NCBI RefSeq assembly: GCF_000220395.1
Contig: NW_004087735.1
Location: 17,072-81,071 of the forward strand
DNA length: 64,000 nt
Reading direction: 5' to 3'
Source of the DNA: Ichthyophthirius multifiliis
Taxonomy: Eukaryota > Ciliophora > Oligohymenophorea > Hymenostomatida
The position numbers and the translations under genes are program-made. The notes under the pieces are model-generated. The model was not told where the DNA came from. It searched no databases and worked only from the letters and a program-made list of their open reading frames with translations. Shown piece after piece: positions 40,070-51,775 of this stretch. Position 1 is the stretch's first letter. Each line of letters opens with the position of its first letter.

Positions 40070-41595
40070 TCAAAGTATATTTAATTCAAGTTTTATATCA
40101 TTTTTTAAACAAAAATCAAGTAATATCTAAAAATCTCTTTAAATATTAACATCAATCACATGAATTTACAAATATTTAATAACAGCTTCCAAATTTTCTT
40201 TATTTTATTAATTTTCTAATATTTCTTTCTTAATGTTTTGCAAAAACAACTATTAATTCATTTATTTAATAATAAAATCATAAATAACTTTGCACCTCTC
40301 AAAATCTTATTCAAATTAATTTATATTACAAACAACATTAGAAATTTCATTAAGCCTAAATTTTTAAAAATTACTAATAAAATGATCAAATAAAATATCC
40401 TTATTTTCCCTCTAGAGCTTGACATTATGGAATTTCAAGCTAAAAAACACAAAAGAAAAGCTTTTACAATCGATCTTATGCAAATTTTTTATTATATACA
40501 TTTCAGAAACTTAATAAAACTTTGAACGCCCCTTTTAATTAATTGCAAAAGTATACAAAATAGTAGAAAAAGACATTATATCGCTTTAATTTTTATCACA
40601 AAATTTAATTGATTGTCTTTCTACATTATCCCAAATCCCTTAAGAAGGTGTTTAAAATTAAATGAAGCCTCGTAAAAAATTGGCTAATTCTCTCATATTT
40701 TAAAACTTTAGAATTTACAAAAAGGAGTCGAATTTTTGATAAAATTAATCAGAAAATTTATTTTCTTTGAAATTTCCAATTGCATTAAAAAGAGTAGAAA
40801 TCGAAAATGAATCAAAATGGACATTTTCGCAATATGGCAGCCCTAAATCTTCGATTTTTTAAAAAATAGGCGATTCATTTAGTTCTTTTATGTATTAACT
40901 TTTTGAATATATGTATACTATGTCTGCTATATCTCTTGCTTATATGTTTTAGTTAAAATTTTTTTTTGTAATATTTGATCTATTTTAATTAGTATTTTTT
41001 CGATGTTTTTTATTTTTCGTTCAGTTAAATTGTGCATTATACTCAAAAGACTTTTCACAAGGATTTCTTTTGTAATCAAATTGTGTATTGTTTTTATAAA
41101 GCTTTCATCAAATAAATCTAATTATTGCTTTTTTACTAAGGAATATATAAAGTTGGCTCTTTCTTAATCGTTCATATGCTCATATTGTTTAATACCTATG
41201 TAGGAAAGATTTTTTATTAATTTTTCGATATTTTCGTTTGTTTTTTTTCCTGTAAGTTTTGTCAAATAAAACATTATTTGAGTTAAACAACGTGCATTTT
41301 AGGGAATGTCTAATTACAGTAAATTTATTTATTTTTCTACTTATTGAGCTATTTTTAGAAGAAATTATTAATCATACGAGTTTTTTTATAATTGGTATAT
41401 ACGTCTGAAAATTGTTGAATAATTTATTGAATTAAATTAATCGAAAAATTAATTAAAAATTTCATTTAAGTTTTTTTCGGAAATACTGTCTTAAAGTTTA
41501 TGGTTTATTTATATGTTTGATAGTAATTTTTTTGTACAGAAATTGTTTTGAAACTTAAATATTTTTGTTTTTTTTAAGAATTATATATAAAACAT
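40070..41595 (-). CDS. Putative mitochondrial helical-repeat protein, about 475-508 aa
   Basis: ATG 41593-41595 begins a basic, Phe/Lys/Asn-rich leader (MFYIQFLKKTKIFKFQNNF) that resembles a mitochondrial presequence. The remainder is all-helical with recurring ~35-residue units such as NLSYIGIKQYEHMNDQERAN and ARDIADIVYIYSK. This style is seen in FASTK/RAP, heptatricopeptide and octotricopeptide mitochondrial RNA-binding proteins of alveolates. No catalytic motif and no clear C-terminal RAP domain were seen. The frame shifts once near 40965-40980. Either a 104-nt intron (donor GTATAATG, acceptor ATAAG) or one missing base in a run of nine A would explain it; both give whole codons. It ends at TGA 40070-40072, 97 nt before BUD31's start. 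Confidence 0.55.
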
Positions 41596-41870
41596 TTTTT
41601 TATTTTAATGAAAAAAAAAATGAATTTTTTTTTATATTTTATTAAATTATTTTATTTATATTTTTAATACTAAATGTACTTTTATTTTCAATTGTAAATT
41701 TTTATTTTATTATTAATTTAAATATATTTTTTAAAAATTTCTAATATTTTTTTAACTCATTTATAGATAGATTTATTTTTTAATATTTTAAAATGTATTT
41801 CAATTAAAATTAATAGTTTAGTAATGTAAAAAAATCTGAAGATAATTAGTATGATATAGTATCTAAATAT

Positions 41871-42388
41871 ATGAATAAAGTAATTTAATTATATAATTTA
41901 TTATATATTCAAAAAGAACGAAATACCTTCTAACGTTTTCATAAAAAGTAAACCAAATAATAATATATCATTAGGAGAAATATGGGAAAAAGCTCTTGAT
42001 TAAATAGATAAGAATAATTATAATAATGCTTTTTAGTTAATTTTAGAAATAGGTATATTATTTAAATATTTTTTAATTTAATTAATGAATAGATGATGAC
42101 ATTTTTTTAATTAGATTATTAACAATATGTAGAAATTAAAATGTATTCAATTTGATAAGCATAAATTAAGGAAAAATATTAATGTAAAAATTAAATAAAA
42201 TAATGCAAAGCAACTTCATGGATACATTAGCCTTAAAATTATTTAAAAATATATATAAATATGATATTGAAGAAAACTTAACATTAGAAGATAATAAAAA
42301 TATTTAAATTATTTAACAAAAGATTTAATATAAAAATAAAAATTCAAATAATCAGAAATAAGAAAACACTAAATAAATAAAAAAATGA
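41871..42388 (+). CDS. Free-standing SPIRAL2/TORTIFOLIA1 C-terminal-like domain protein, 146 aa
   Basis: Introns 41880-41916 (37 nt) and 42053-42092 (40 nt) leave exactly 147 codons from ATG 41871 to TGA 42386-42388. After a short start the protein reads LGEIWEKALDQIDKNNYNNA, then FQLILEIGDDIFLIRLL, followed by two more helices. This resembles the C-terminal globular domain of plant SPR2/TOR1 microtubule minus-end proteins, which reads like W.KA.E.I..G....A....L..GDD..L..L. In those proteins it follows TOG/HEAT repeats; here there are none, because the ATG lies just before the domain and no coding frame is seen upstream. Assignment rests on the remembered pattern. Confidence 0.5.
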
Positions 42389-42509
42389 AAAATATTGTAA
42401 AATATATAATATATATTTTTCTTATAAAAATATATTATTTATATCAGAAATTTTAATTCTTATATATATACTTTAAAATTTATTTAATATAAATATAAAT
42501 GAAATTTAA

Positions 42510-42549
<40 letters not shown>

Positions 42550-42612
42550 TTCTCATTATTTTTATATTTTTATCAATTTTTTATTTTATTATTTTTAATT
42601 TTATCATCTTTT

Positions 42613-44790
42613 TCATATACCTAATTTCATTAACTTTTTTCTCTATTCTTAAAATTTATCTTTATTTTATTGTGGCTTATTATCCTTGTCTTAAATATCT
42701 TCTATAGCAATTCCTAAAAATGCTTTATTTAATTATATTCCGTTTGACTAATTTAAAGAAAACTCTGACATTTTTACAACTTTTGGTGTTTCTTTATTTT
42801 ATTGATTGTTTTATTTTATATTTATATCAAATTTTTGTAGTAAACTTGTATTATCTTAACCAAATTTTTACTATAAGCTTTTTTTATCATTTGTTTTGCT
42901 TTATAAATCGATTTATTAAATATTTTTTTTTATCAAAAGTCCTTCATTTTACATATTCTTTTTTTCTATTTCTGTTTATTCTTAAAACAATTTTTTAGCA
43001 TCAACATCAGAAACTTTTTAATTAACTCCTCTATTACCTAAAATATATATATAAAATAAAAATTTATTAATAATAAAAAACCTTCTCTTAAATCTTTGCC
43101 TATAGATCTTAAAGCAAGTAAAGATATTTGCGCAGCTGAATCCATTTATCTTATTCCTTTAGAGACCAATCTAGGAGTTACTGTTGATGCTATATCCTCT
43201 CTATCTCCTTACATTTCTGTACTTTTAAAATTCGAATTTTTAACGATTTAATTAAATTGTTCCATATTTTTGTTATAGTCTTGCTTGTTTATTATATTGT
43301 GTGTAACTATTTTTTTGTTTTTGGATGATTTTTTGAATATTTCAAATATTTCGTTAAAGTCTAGTTTGTATTTTTGACATAATTCTATTTATTTTTCTTC
43401 CAGTTTTTCTAATTTGTAGCCTTAGTATCTTTTTATATGGTTTTTGTACATTCTTTCTTTTATTTCACAATTTGCCTTTAGTAAATCTAAATTTTCAGAT
43501 ATTTAAGCTATGTTTTCTTTTTTTATTTAATATATTTCATTTTCATCGTTTTTAGTTACAATTATTGCTCCATAAATGCATTCTAGAAATATATTTTTTG
43601 TTATATTTTTTTTTAAAAAAAAAATTATATTAAAAAACCTTTATTAAATAATGCATTAGTTTCATTAAATATTTAGTTATTTGATATTTGTCCCAAAATA
43701 ATAAAATCTATTATTTTAATAAATAAAAAAATTGTAAAAAAAATAATAAAACCTTTGCTATAATCATTATTTATTTTAGCTTTAGGAACCCATATTAAAA
43801 TTTTTCCTTTTGCAATCAAAAATAAATCATTTGAACCACTAGTAGTAGTGGAAATAACTGTTCCGTAAGTCTATTGACAATATGGTTAGAAAAATTTTGA
43901 TTTTATCATTTATGTCGCTTAGTCTAATTTTTTTAAATTGGGAAAAACTTATTTTAATGAGTTTATTTTTTCTTTAAAATGTTATTCGAATTTTTCTAAA
44001 CTTTTCTTTTTTTTATTAAAAAAAAATTATTAATTATTTTCATTAAAATATATAATAAATTATACATTGTAAATATCATTAAAAAACCTTCTATTAACTC
44101 TTGCTATTAAACATTCATTTTAAGCAATTAAGTTAAAATAAACATTATTTATACTAATTAATTAGTATATAATTTTATATTATATTAAATTACTCTTCAA
44201 TTTTTCCTAAAATGCACTCAGTAAATTATTAATCTAATAAAATTATTTCACCATTTTAAAATTTTTTAAAATCATCTTATTTTTTTAATTTTTTATAAAT
44301 TTTTTGCTTATTTTTATACTTAATTGTTATTCTTAGTGACCATAAACAACTTTTACATTACCTTTTTTTATAAATATTCATATTATTTTAAAAAATGAAT
44401 ATAATATACCGTATGCTACAAAAAGTAAATCAAAATCATTACAAGATATGCTATTTTCATATAAATTTTAATTTTCTTTTAAAGTTTAGCATTCAAGTTT
44501 TTCTAGAATCTTAAATAAATAGTAAAAATAAAAATATATATTTTTCAAAAAAATACATTATTATATTCAGTAAATTCAAATTATCCAGTTAATTTTTAAA
44601 GTTGCTCTTTTTAAAATGTATTATCTATGTATTTTATAATGAATTATATATCAGCTTAAGATTTTTCTTGCTTTTGAACAATATTTTTAAATTATTCAGC
44701 TCTTTTTATTTCTGCACATTTTCCCTATTTTTTATATTTGTTTTAAAAATTTATTTATTTTACAAGTAATCCGCCTAGAACTTCAGACAT
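42613..44790 (-). CDS. Protein with cyclic-nucleotide-binding-like domains, multi-exon, about 600 aa
   Basis: ATG 44788-44790 (MSEVLGGLLVKQ) to TGA 42613-42615, with at least five AT-rich introns (near 44520-44570, 44350-44410, 43990-44080, 43600-43770 and 43030-43085). Several donors are GTTTTT. The first cyclic-nucleotide-binding fold contains NDFDLLFVAYG, then NVKVVYGH, then ECLIARVNRRFF. A second starts YGTVISTTTSGSNDLFLIAK, then GKILIWVPK, then ECIYGAIIV. These match the beta-roll of the fold (hydrophobic strand, ND.lFlIa.G, then a strand), but the Arg/Glu phosphate-binding cassette is not clearly present. No kinase or channel segment was found. The C-terminal 250 residues are Lys/Gln-rich and helical. 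Possible roles include a PKA-regulatory-like or ciliary scaffold protein. Confidence 0.5.
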
Positions 44791-45274
44791 TAAAGTAGAT
44801 ATTTTTTTATTTTATTTTTTAATAATTTTTTTTTTTAATACTATAAGAAAAAAAAAATTATATGAATTTAATATGAAAAAATTAAATATATAGACATAAT
44901 TTATATATAATATATTAATTATAGGTTTTTATTTATATATTATACATAAGAAATTAATTTTAAAATAACCAATATTATTATTCTTATTTATCTATTTTTC
45001 TTTTTTATTTTATAAATAAATATAGTGCCTTTTAATAATAAATAATATTTTTTATAAAATAAATATATTTATTTATAATTCAATATATTTTTTTTAAATA
45101 TAATTAATATAAAAATAAGTTTATTTAAAGTTAACAGTTTAATGAAAATAATAATATTAGGAATAATAGAGTTAATAAAAAAAATATTTAATCTTTTTTA
45201 ATTAATCTATAAATTTTATTTAAAATATTTAATTAATCAATATTGTATAAATATTTAAAAAAACGACTACAGCA
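44791..45274. other. Intergenic AT-rich DNA
   Basis: About 480 bp between two minus-strand genes. No coding frame, repeat or RNA recognised. Confidence 0.5.
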
Positions 45275-48200
45275 TCAGATTTTCCAACTTTCCTTTAAAT
45301 CATCATCTTATTCAAAAGGTTAGAAAATACTTTCAACTATACTAGGACCACAGTAAATACATTCGTTTGCTAGAATTGTGTCAAATTAATTCTTATTTTT
45401 ATATTAAAATTTTATAATCCATTAATTTTATATTTTATTTTACTCTGCTTTATTCTAGCTATCTTTCTTCTTCTGGTGACATTACAGGAGCTTATTATTA
45501 ATCATCTTCCGAAAGTCTGCCTGTAAATATATTTACAAAATTAAAGAAACCACTATCAATAGAATCTCCTAAAATAAAAAAATATAAAAAATGAATAAAT
45601 AATTTTTATTACTTTTTCTTTATTCTACTCTATTCATTTTAGCTTATAATTATTCTATTTTTTTATTAAGCTTTTCGATTTATTTAATTTTATTTTAATC
45701 TGTGCAACTTTCTTTAACTTTACTTAATAAACAATCCTAAAAAAAAACAATTAATTATTTTTTTATTTAAAATATAAATATATATATATATATATATACT
45801 TTATGGAAGGCATGCATACAAGGAAAAACATAAAAAGCTTCATTAAAAAGATTTTTGAAGCATTCTTCACATGTATGATTTGACTCAATTTCAATATATC
45901 TATTTTTAATAATTCTCAGTTCATTTTTTAATTAATCTGCATTACTTGAATAGCTTTCCATATCACTTTAAAGTTATTCAATCTCTTTGTTATATTCTTG
46001 TAAACTTTCACAAATTTCTTTTTTAAAGTTTTCAATTTTAATATTTTCATTAAAATGCATCAACAAATCTTCTATTTTTAACAAATCCGTATCTTTAGTT
46101 AACTAAATGACTTCATCTATATTATTTCCTCCTTTTCCCAATAAATGTATTGCTATATTCAGCCAGAGTTTTTTCCTACAATCTATATTAATAGGTTTAT
46201 CAGCATATTATTTAGCTAATTAAATATGATTAGTTTTTAAAGCAAGTTCTACAGCTTCACTATACATACCCATCATTCCATAAATTTATATTTAAGGTGA
46301 ATACAATTTATTAGTTCTGAATAATCTCAAGGCGAATTCTAAGTCAAAGTTGACCTATTCTTTTTCCTATAAAATTTTCTCTTATTAATAAAGATGTTCT
46401 TTAAGTTTATTTTTTTTAGAAGGGTCTGACAAAAATAAAATTAAGATATTATGAATAACCTTGTCTTTACATCCATTATTTAATAAATGTTATATATAAT
46501 TTATTCCTTAATCCCTTTTTTCCATATGTATACTCATTAAACCCCCTATTAATTTCTAAGGTTTATATTTTGTGTACCTTTAGAGAAGTTAAATAGTTTA
46601 CTCTGTTCTATATCTCATAAAAATATGGCAATATTTATATAAAACCTCATTTATGTGTTTTTCTTTGATTTAGAATAAATATTTAAGTGCTTAGTCATAT
46701 TATTCTTCATTTATATGATGCAAAATAATCATTTCGTATGAATTTTTTTAGGCAAATTCTAAACAATCTTTAAGTCTTCCGTGGCTTTACATTATTTAAT
46801 ATACAATATTTTCTTCCAAATCATTCAAATTGTCACTTAGTAGTTTTTTGAATTCGGTTTCGGTTTTTTTGAACTTATCATTTAATTAAAGAAATTAGTT
46901 ATATGTGCGATCCCATAATTCGTCCTGTTCTTTTAATTTTTTTAATTGATTTTATTTACTTTAGTATTTAGCTTCTAAATAATTTAATTTTTAGACTTTA
47001 ATTTCAATAAGCCATATTAATAATATGCATTTTTAAGCCTTTAAATTTTCTTCATTTTTTAATTTTTTCAACCATAATTCTAAATAAGCTTTATAATATT
47101 TAATATTTTAAAATTAAACTATTTTTTTTACTTTCTAATCCTTCATTTAATTCTACTTCGTTAGTATTTTAATATCCTTGTATAAATTTTAATGTTATTT
47201 ATTCAAAGCTCCTTTCTGTTTGAAAATATTATTAAGCAGCTAATACATAATTTCTTTTTTCAAAAAGCTCATCTGCATATAATCCTGAAAGCTTTTATTT
47301 ATTTATTTTATAAAAAAATAAATAAAAAATATTACATATTCGGTAACTTCTAAACTATTTTTAGAGCTAATTTCATAGGCTTATTTATATTCTTTTTTCT
47401 CTAAATATAATTTCCAAGCATCCTTTTTTAATATATATATACACATAAATATATTTTTTTTAATTTTTAATAAAAGTACTTTATCTTCATTTTAAATAAT
47501 TAATTTTTAAATTTTTCTGTTAGAATAAATCCAAATTTATTAGTTTTCTATGTCAAAGCTCATTCCTAAAATTTTACCTATTGATTTTAAATCAAAATAT
47601 TAAACAACTTTTTCATTTATTCTTGATAGTATGGTTAAAGAATCTTAATGTAAAATAAAATAATGATATAAAGTTAAACAAATATCAATAGGCATTTATT
47701 CTACTTTTAATTATTTTTCCTATTCTGTTTAATCAGTTTATTTTGCATATCTATAATATGATGGTTAGCTTAAAAATTTTTCATTGAACTAATTTTAGTT
47801 TTTAGGAATCTATTAAATTTTTATTTAAATATATTATAAAATATATATTTTTAAATACAATATAATAATTTAATCTATATCCGTTAGTCCAAATAATGCT
47901 TTAAGGAGACCTATTTCCTTTATTATCTATTTCATAACAAACATCCAGAAGAGAACTTTCAGAAGGATTAAAAGTCACTTTTTCTAATTTTTCTAATTCT
48001 ACCTACTTATATTTACTCAATAGTAAAGATAGATCTGAAGTCCCTGTAAAAGTATACAAAGATTAACTAGTTGATAAAACAACTAATCCGGTTTTAGTTT
48101 ATTATTTTTATTATTATATTTAAACTAAAAAGTATACAATTTATAAAATTGGTCGATTTTCCGGAATTTATAAAATTCTATCTGGATTAGATTCAATTAA

Positions 48201-48960
48201 TTCATTTGTGTTTTTTTAATATTCAATTTTATAAATGTATAATACTCCGTCTGTTGTTCCTAAAAGCATGTTCTTTTTCAAATAAATAAATTAATTTTTT
48301 TTTTTTTTTAAATATAGAATTTTTACTTTTGTATTTGTTTCGGTACATGTTTCATCGAAAGCTGCACTTCTAATAGTAAACTCATCTCCTTTAATGTTTT
48401 TTAAAACTTTAATCTTTTATTAGTTATATCCAAAATAAAAATTAAGTCCTTGATCAGAACAAAATATACAATGATATCCTATATTTACATATTTTTTTTT
48501 AAAAAAAAAAAGACATTATTTAATACCTTTTACATCTAAAAAAAATTATTCTATGTATGTATTTTTTTTATTTGTATTCATAAAAAGCATTTTTTTTCCT
48601 ATATCTTTGGCTAAATTTGCTACACCTGCGATTGTTGATATTATGTTTCCTTCATCTTTTTTTTCGGGAATTTCGTATTCTATGAATTCGTCATCTAATT
48701 CATAACGCCAACGAAATATTCTATTTGTAATTGTGACGACTATTATTTATTTTGAAGAAGATTTGAATATTTTTATTTTTTCGTCGGGAAATTTTTTCAA
48801 ATCAAATGCTTTTAATTCAAATAAATCTTCATTTTCATAAATTTTATTTTAAAATCCGCAATTTTCGTTGTCTTCTTGCTTTAATATTTTTTTTATTTTA
48901 GAATTAAATTAATGGATATTTTTTTACTAATTAGTCAAAAGGGTTATTATTTAAAGCCAT
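45275..48960 (-). CDS. VPS18 (Pep3-like) HOPS/CORVET subunit, about 1.1k residues
   Basis: VPS18 is a core subunit of the HOPS and CORVET tethers that drive fusion at endosomes and lysosomes or vacuoles. ATG 48958-48960 gives MALNNNPFDQL. An intron with donor GTAAAAAAATAT and acceptor AAAG then leads into a beta-propeller-like region (NRIFRWRYEL and similar). A long alpha-solenoid (clathrin-repeat type) fills 45900-48000. The C-terminus is the diagnostic part: a RING-H2 half with HTCEECFKNLF and FYVFPCMHAFH, then after an intron NECIYCGPSIVESIFQPF before TGA 45275-45277. That order and spacing are those of VPS18 rather than VPS11, VPS8 or VPS41. Numerous short introns carry AT microsatellites. 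Divergent from the next gene, with 136 bp between ATGs. Confidence 0.85.
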
Positions 48961-49096
48961 CTCTTTAAAAATAAAATAAATATACAATAATATTTTAAAA
49001 TAATAATTATTTTAAATAAAAAATATTATTGAATATATATTTTAATAAATCTTAATTTAATAAAATAGATTTAATAAATAAATTATATTAATATAT
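48961..49096. promoter_or_regulatory. Very short divergent promoter region
   Basis: Only 136 bp of A/T lie between the ATG of VPS18 (minus) and that of the next gene (plus), so both promoters and 5' UTRs must fit here or overlap. Confidence 0.5.
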
Positions 49097-49625
49097 ATGA
49101 GTTCATTATTTAAACCTTTATATGTTACTTTAAGTGGAGATATACATAAAAATTAGGAATATTAAAATTTAGTTATGAGGCTTTTGATATATAGAAATTT
49201 AATCAAGGAAGATGTATTTTAAAAAGATTTTTTATAATTTTATAATAAATTACTTTTTTTTATAAAGACTGATATTACATAAAAGTATGCTGATTGTTAT
49301 TCAATAGAACGGAAATAAAATGAATAAAACTAAAGTTATATTTAAAATATTGAAAGTTGTTTAAAAATTCATTAAAAATAATCTGAAAATGTTGATATTT
49401 TTTTTAAAAAAACGCTTGAATAATTAGAAAAAGTTTAAGTTAAAAAAAAATAATTAAAAAACAAATTATTTTAATTTTTTTTTTAATTTATAGGAATAAT
49501 ATAATGAAAAAAATATAAATTGCTATAATTTGGTTAGTGAATCTGAAATTAAAAATTGTTAAAATAAAATATATAGAAATTATATTTTAGATTAAAAGAA
49601 AATTTACGAAAAAATGAAAATATGA
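49097..49625 (+). CDS. Small helical protein, 157 aa (possibly THOC7-like)
   Basis: One 55-nt intron (49439-49493, donor GTTAAA) leaves exactly 158 codons, from ATG 49097 to TGA 49623-49625. The protein is mostly helical with coiled-coil stretches: RLLIYRNLIKEDVFQKDF near the start, KTLEQLEKVQEQYNEKNINC in the middle and a basic end. The arrangement (short N-terminal segment, long paired helices, then a CYNLV..SEIKNC segment) is reminiscent of THO complex subunit 7, an mRNA export factor. The similarity is slight and I would treat the gene as unassigned. Confidence 0.55.
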
Positions 49626-49747
49626 AAATTATTAATTTATGTTTTTTTTGTACAAAATATATATAAATATCAAATATTAATAATTTTATATTTAGTAATT
49701 ATATGATATTTTACAATTTTTCAATATAAACTAAATAATTAAAAAAA

Positions 49748-50290
49748 ATGATTTCAGAAGCTTAGGAAATTATATAAATTGTAGACAGATAAAACAATCC
49801 CATAAGGGCAGCTACAAGGCAAGAAATGAGAGATAAATTATTAATTCATAGAACTACTCTTATATTTTTAGAAAACAGAAAAAATTAAAAATTATACATA
49901 TCAAAAAGATCGTAACTAAAAAAATGGTGCCCAGGTTTATGGGATTTAGCATTTGGAGGAGTAATTTAATATAATGAAACTTATGAATAAAATGCACAAA
50001 GAGAGCTTTTAGAAGAGGCAGGGGTAAATGAAAAAATGGTACCTTTATTTACTTTTTATTAGGATGATGTACCTTTATCAGCGCCTGTTTGGTGTAAAGT
50101 ATTTTATGCTAAAACTGATTAATAATTAACACTTTAAAAAGAAGAAGTTGATGAAGCTAAAGAAATGAGTTTTTAAGAAATTACCGAAATTATCAAAAAC
50201 AAATCATAATTTGCACCAGATGGTTTAAGAGCATTTGAAATTTTTACATAAAACTTTAAAGAATATGAAAATCTAATAAAAAATATTTGA
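49748..50290 (+). CDS. Nudix hydrolase, YfcD/IPP-isomerase-like, 180 aa
   Basis: Nudix enzymes cleave nucleoside or isoprenoid diphosphate linkages. A single exon of exactly 181 codons starts at ATG 49748. The Nudix box GGVIQYNETYEQNAQ followed by RELLEEAG fits GX5EX7REUXEEXGU, with the metal-binding REXXEE intact. Before it come the strand IHRTTLIFLENRKNQKLYIS and the WCPGLWDLAFGG approach. After it come PVWCKVFYAKTD and an acidic KEEVDEAKEMSF strand. The order (HRT..., SKRS..K..WPGLWD) is that of the YfcD/isopentenyl-diphosphate-isomerase-like branch. Catalytic Cys of true IPP isomerase is not clear, so a general Nudix hydrolase is the safer call. It lies 122 nt after the previous gene on the same strand. 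Confidence 0.9.
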
Positions 50291-51014
50291 TGTTTAAACT
50301 TTTAAATAATAATAATAATAGATTTTAAGAAAAATAAATATATATTTTTTTTATACAAGAAATAATTAAATTTATAAAATATGTTTTTTAAAAATCCTAA
50401 ATATTTTTAAACCAGTCTTTCATATAATTATTTTTATGTAAATATAGTTATTATTATACATATATTAATATTATTTCAATTAATTTTTGTTTAGCATAAG
50501 CGATATTTTTTCTTTTTTTATTACAGTTTTTAAGACTTAATAAAATTACTTTAATTTATATAGTTTTATTATTTTAATTTAATAAAAATGAGATTTCTCT
50601 CTAATAATTATTTCATATTTTTTGTAACTTTATTCTTTATTTAATTATGTATTTTTAAATTAATTATTAATTGTCAATTTTTATCAGAAGTAAGTATATA
50701 TATTAATTATCTTAAGAAATCTTATTTTCAAAAAGGATGTTTTTATTTTATTAATTTAATAAAACTTATATACTTTGGTTTTCTTTATGAATTTATATTA
50801 ATTGTTTTTCAAAAATTTAATTATACTTATAAAGTATATTTTATTCTGAAAAATCTTATTATTATTAAGTTAATATTATAATAATATATTTTTTTTTAAA
50901 AAAAGTTCTTATTTTCTTTTTCTAAATTTAATACATTTAGAAAAAAATTAAATATAAATAAGCACAAATGATTTTATTTTTTAATAATTAATTCTTTAAT
51001 TGTTATTATTATTA
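50291..51014. other. Intergenic, with one weak small open frame
   Basis: About 720 bp of A/T-rich DNA. A short frame from ATG 50588 has a hydrophobic start (MRFLSNNYFIFFVTLFFIQL) and could be a small secreted or membrane peptide, but its continuation has no protein-like character. I do not call a gene. Confidence 0.4.
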
Positions 51015-51430
51015 TCATTATTATAATTTCTATGTCTAAAATTTTACTTCATCAAATTTAATCTAATATTTTTTATTGATTTTTTATTTATAAATCTATA
51101 TTTTTTCATTTTTTTATTTAATTATTTTTAATTTAATTGCTTCCATTAACCAATCTCTAATTTAATTCTTTATTTTATTTAAGTATTTTTTCATGTTAAT
51201 ATCCATATTATCTTCTGAATCAATATTTTACTCATAAAAAATTATTAATTATTTTAATCTACAAAAAATTATTAATTATTCTTTCGTTTATTAATATAAC
51301 AATTGATTGCATTATAACTTTAATAACCAAAATTTATTGTAATTTAGTATTAATTATTAAATTATTCTAAAAAATCATATATTTTTCTCTATTTATATTA
51401 TATTAAGAGTATATTTAATGCGATTATTTG
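51015..51430 (-). CDS. Possible small gene, poorly resolved
   Basis: Two stretches on the minus strand have protein-like composition. One, about 51220-51430, reads KIYDFLEQFNNQYQITINFG. The other, 51015-51205, reads MKKYLNKIKNQIRDWLMEAI and ends at TGA 51015-51017. They lie in different frames, and I found no convincing GT-AG junction or 5' start. This may be a small real gene with an unresolved intron, or a decayed one. No family recognised. Confidence 0.3.
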
Positions 51431-51775
51431 TCAGAATTTTATTAATAAATTTTTTAAAAATATAAATTATATATAGTTTTTAGTAAAAAACTTATTTAAA
51501 AAAAAAAAAAATATTGTTAAAAATTATATTATTTTATTTTAAATAAAATATTTTTTAAAATTTTAAAATAACTTTATTTTAATGTAATAACCATTAAATT
51601 AACAAAAAAATGCGCGCTAATAACCTAATATTATTAATTCAGTTTTTAAATAATTTATGTTTTTTATAAATACTAAATACAAAAATAGGACAATACATAA
51701 GATGATACAGGAAATATTAGAAAATGGTATAAATTTAAAAATTCTATAAAATAAATATCCGCAAAATAATTAAAA

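Noticed and set aside
40960-40985. Apparent one-base frameshift in the mitochondrial helical protein
   Set aside because: A 104-nt GT-AG intron restores the frame just as well as an added base, so no frameshift can be claimed.
49097-49625. Firm assignment as THO complex subunit 7
   Set aside because: Only helix layout and a short segment are reminiscent; no diagnostic motif, so it is left unassigned.
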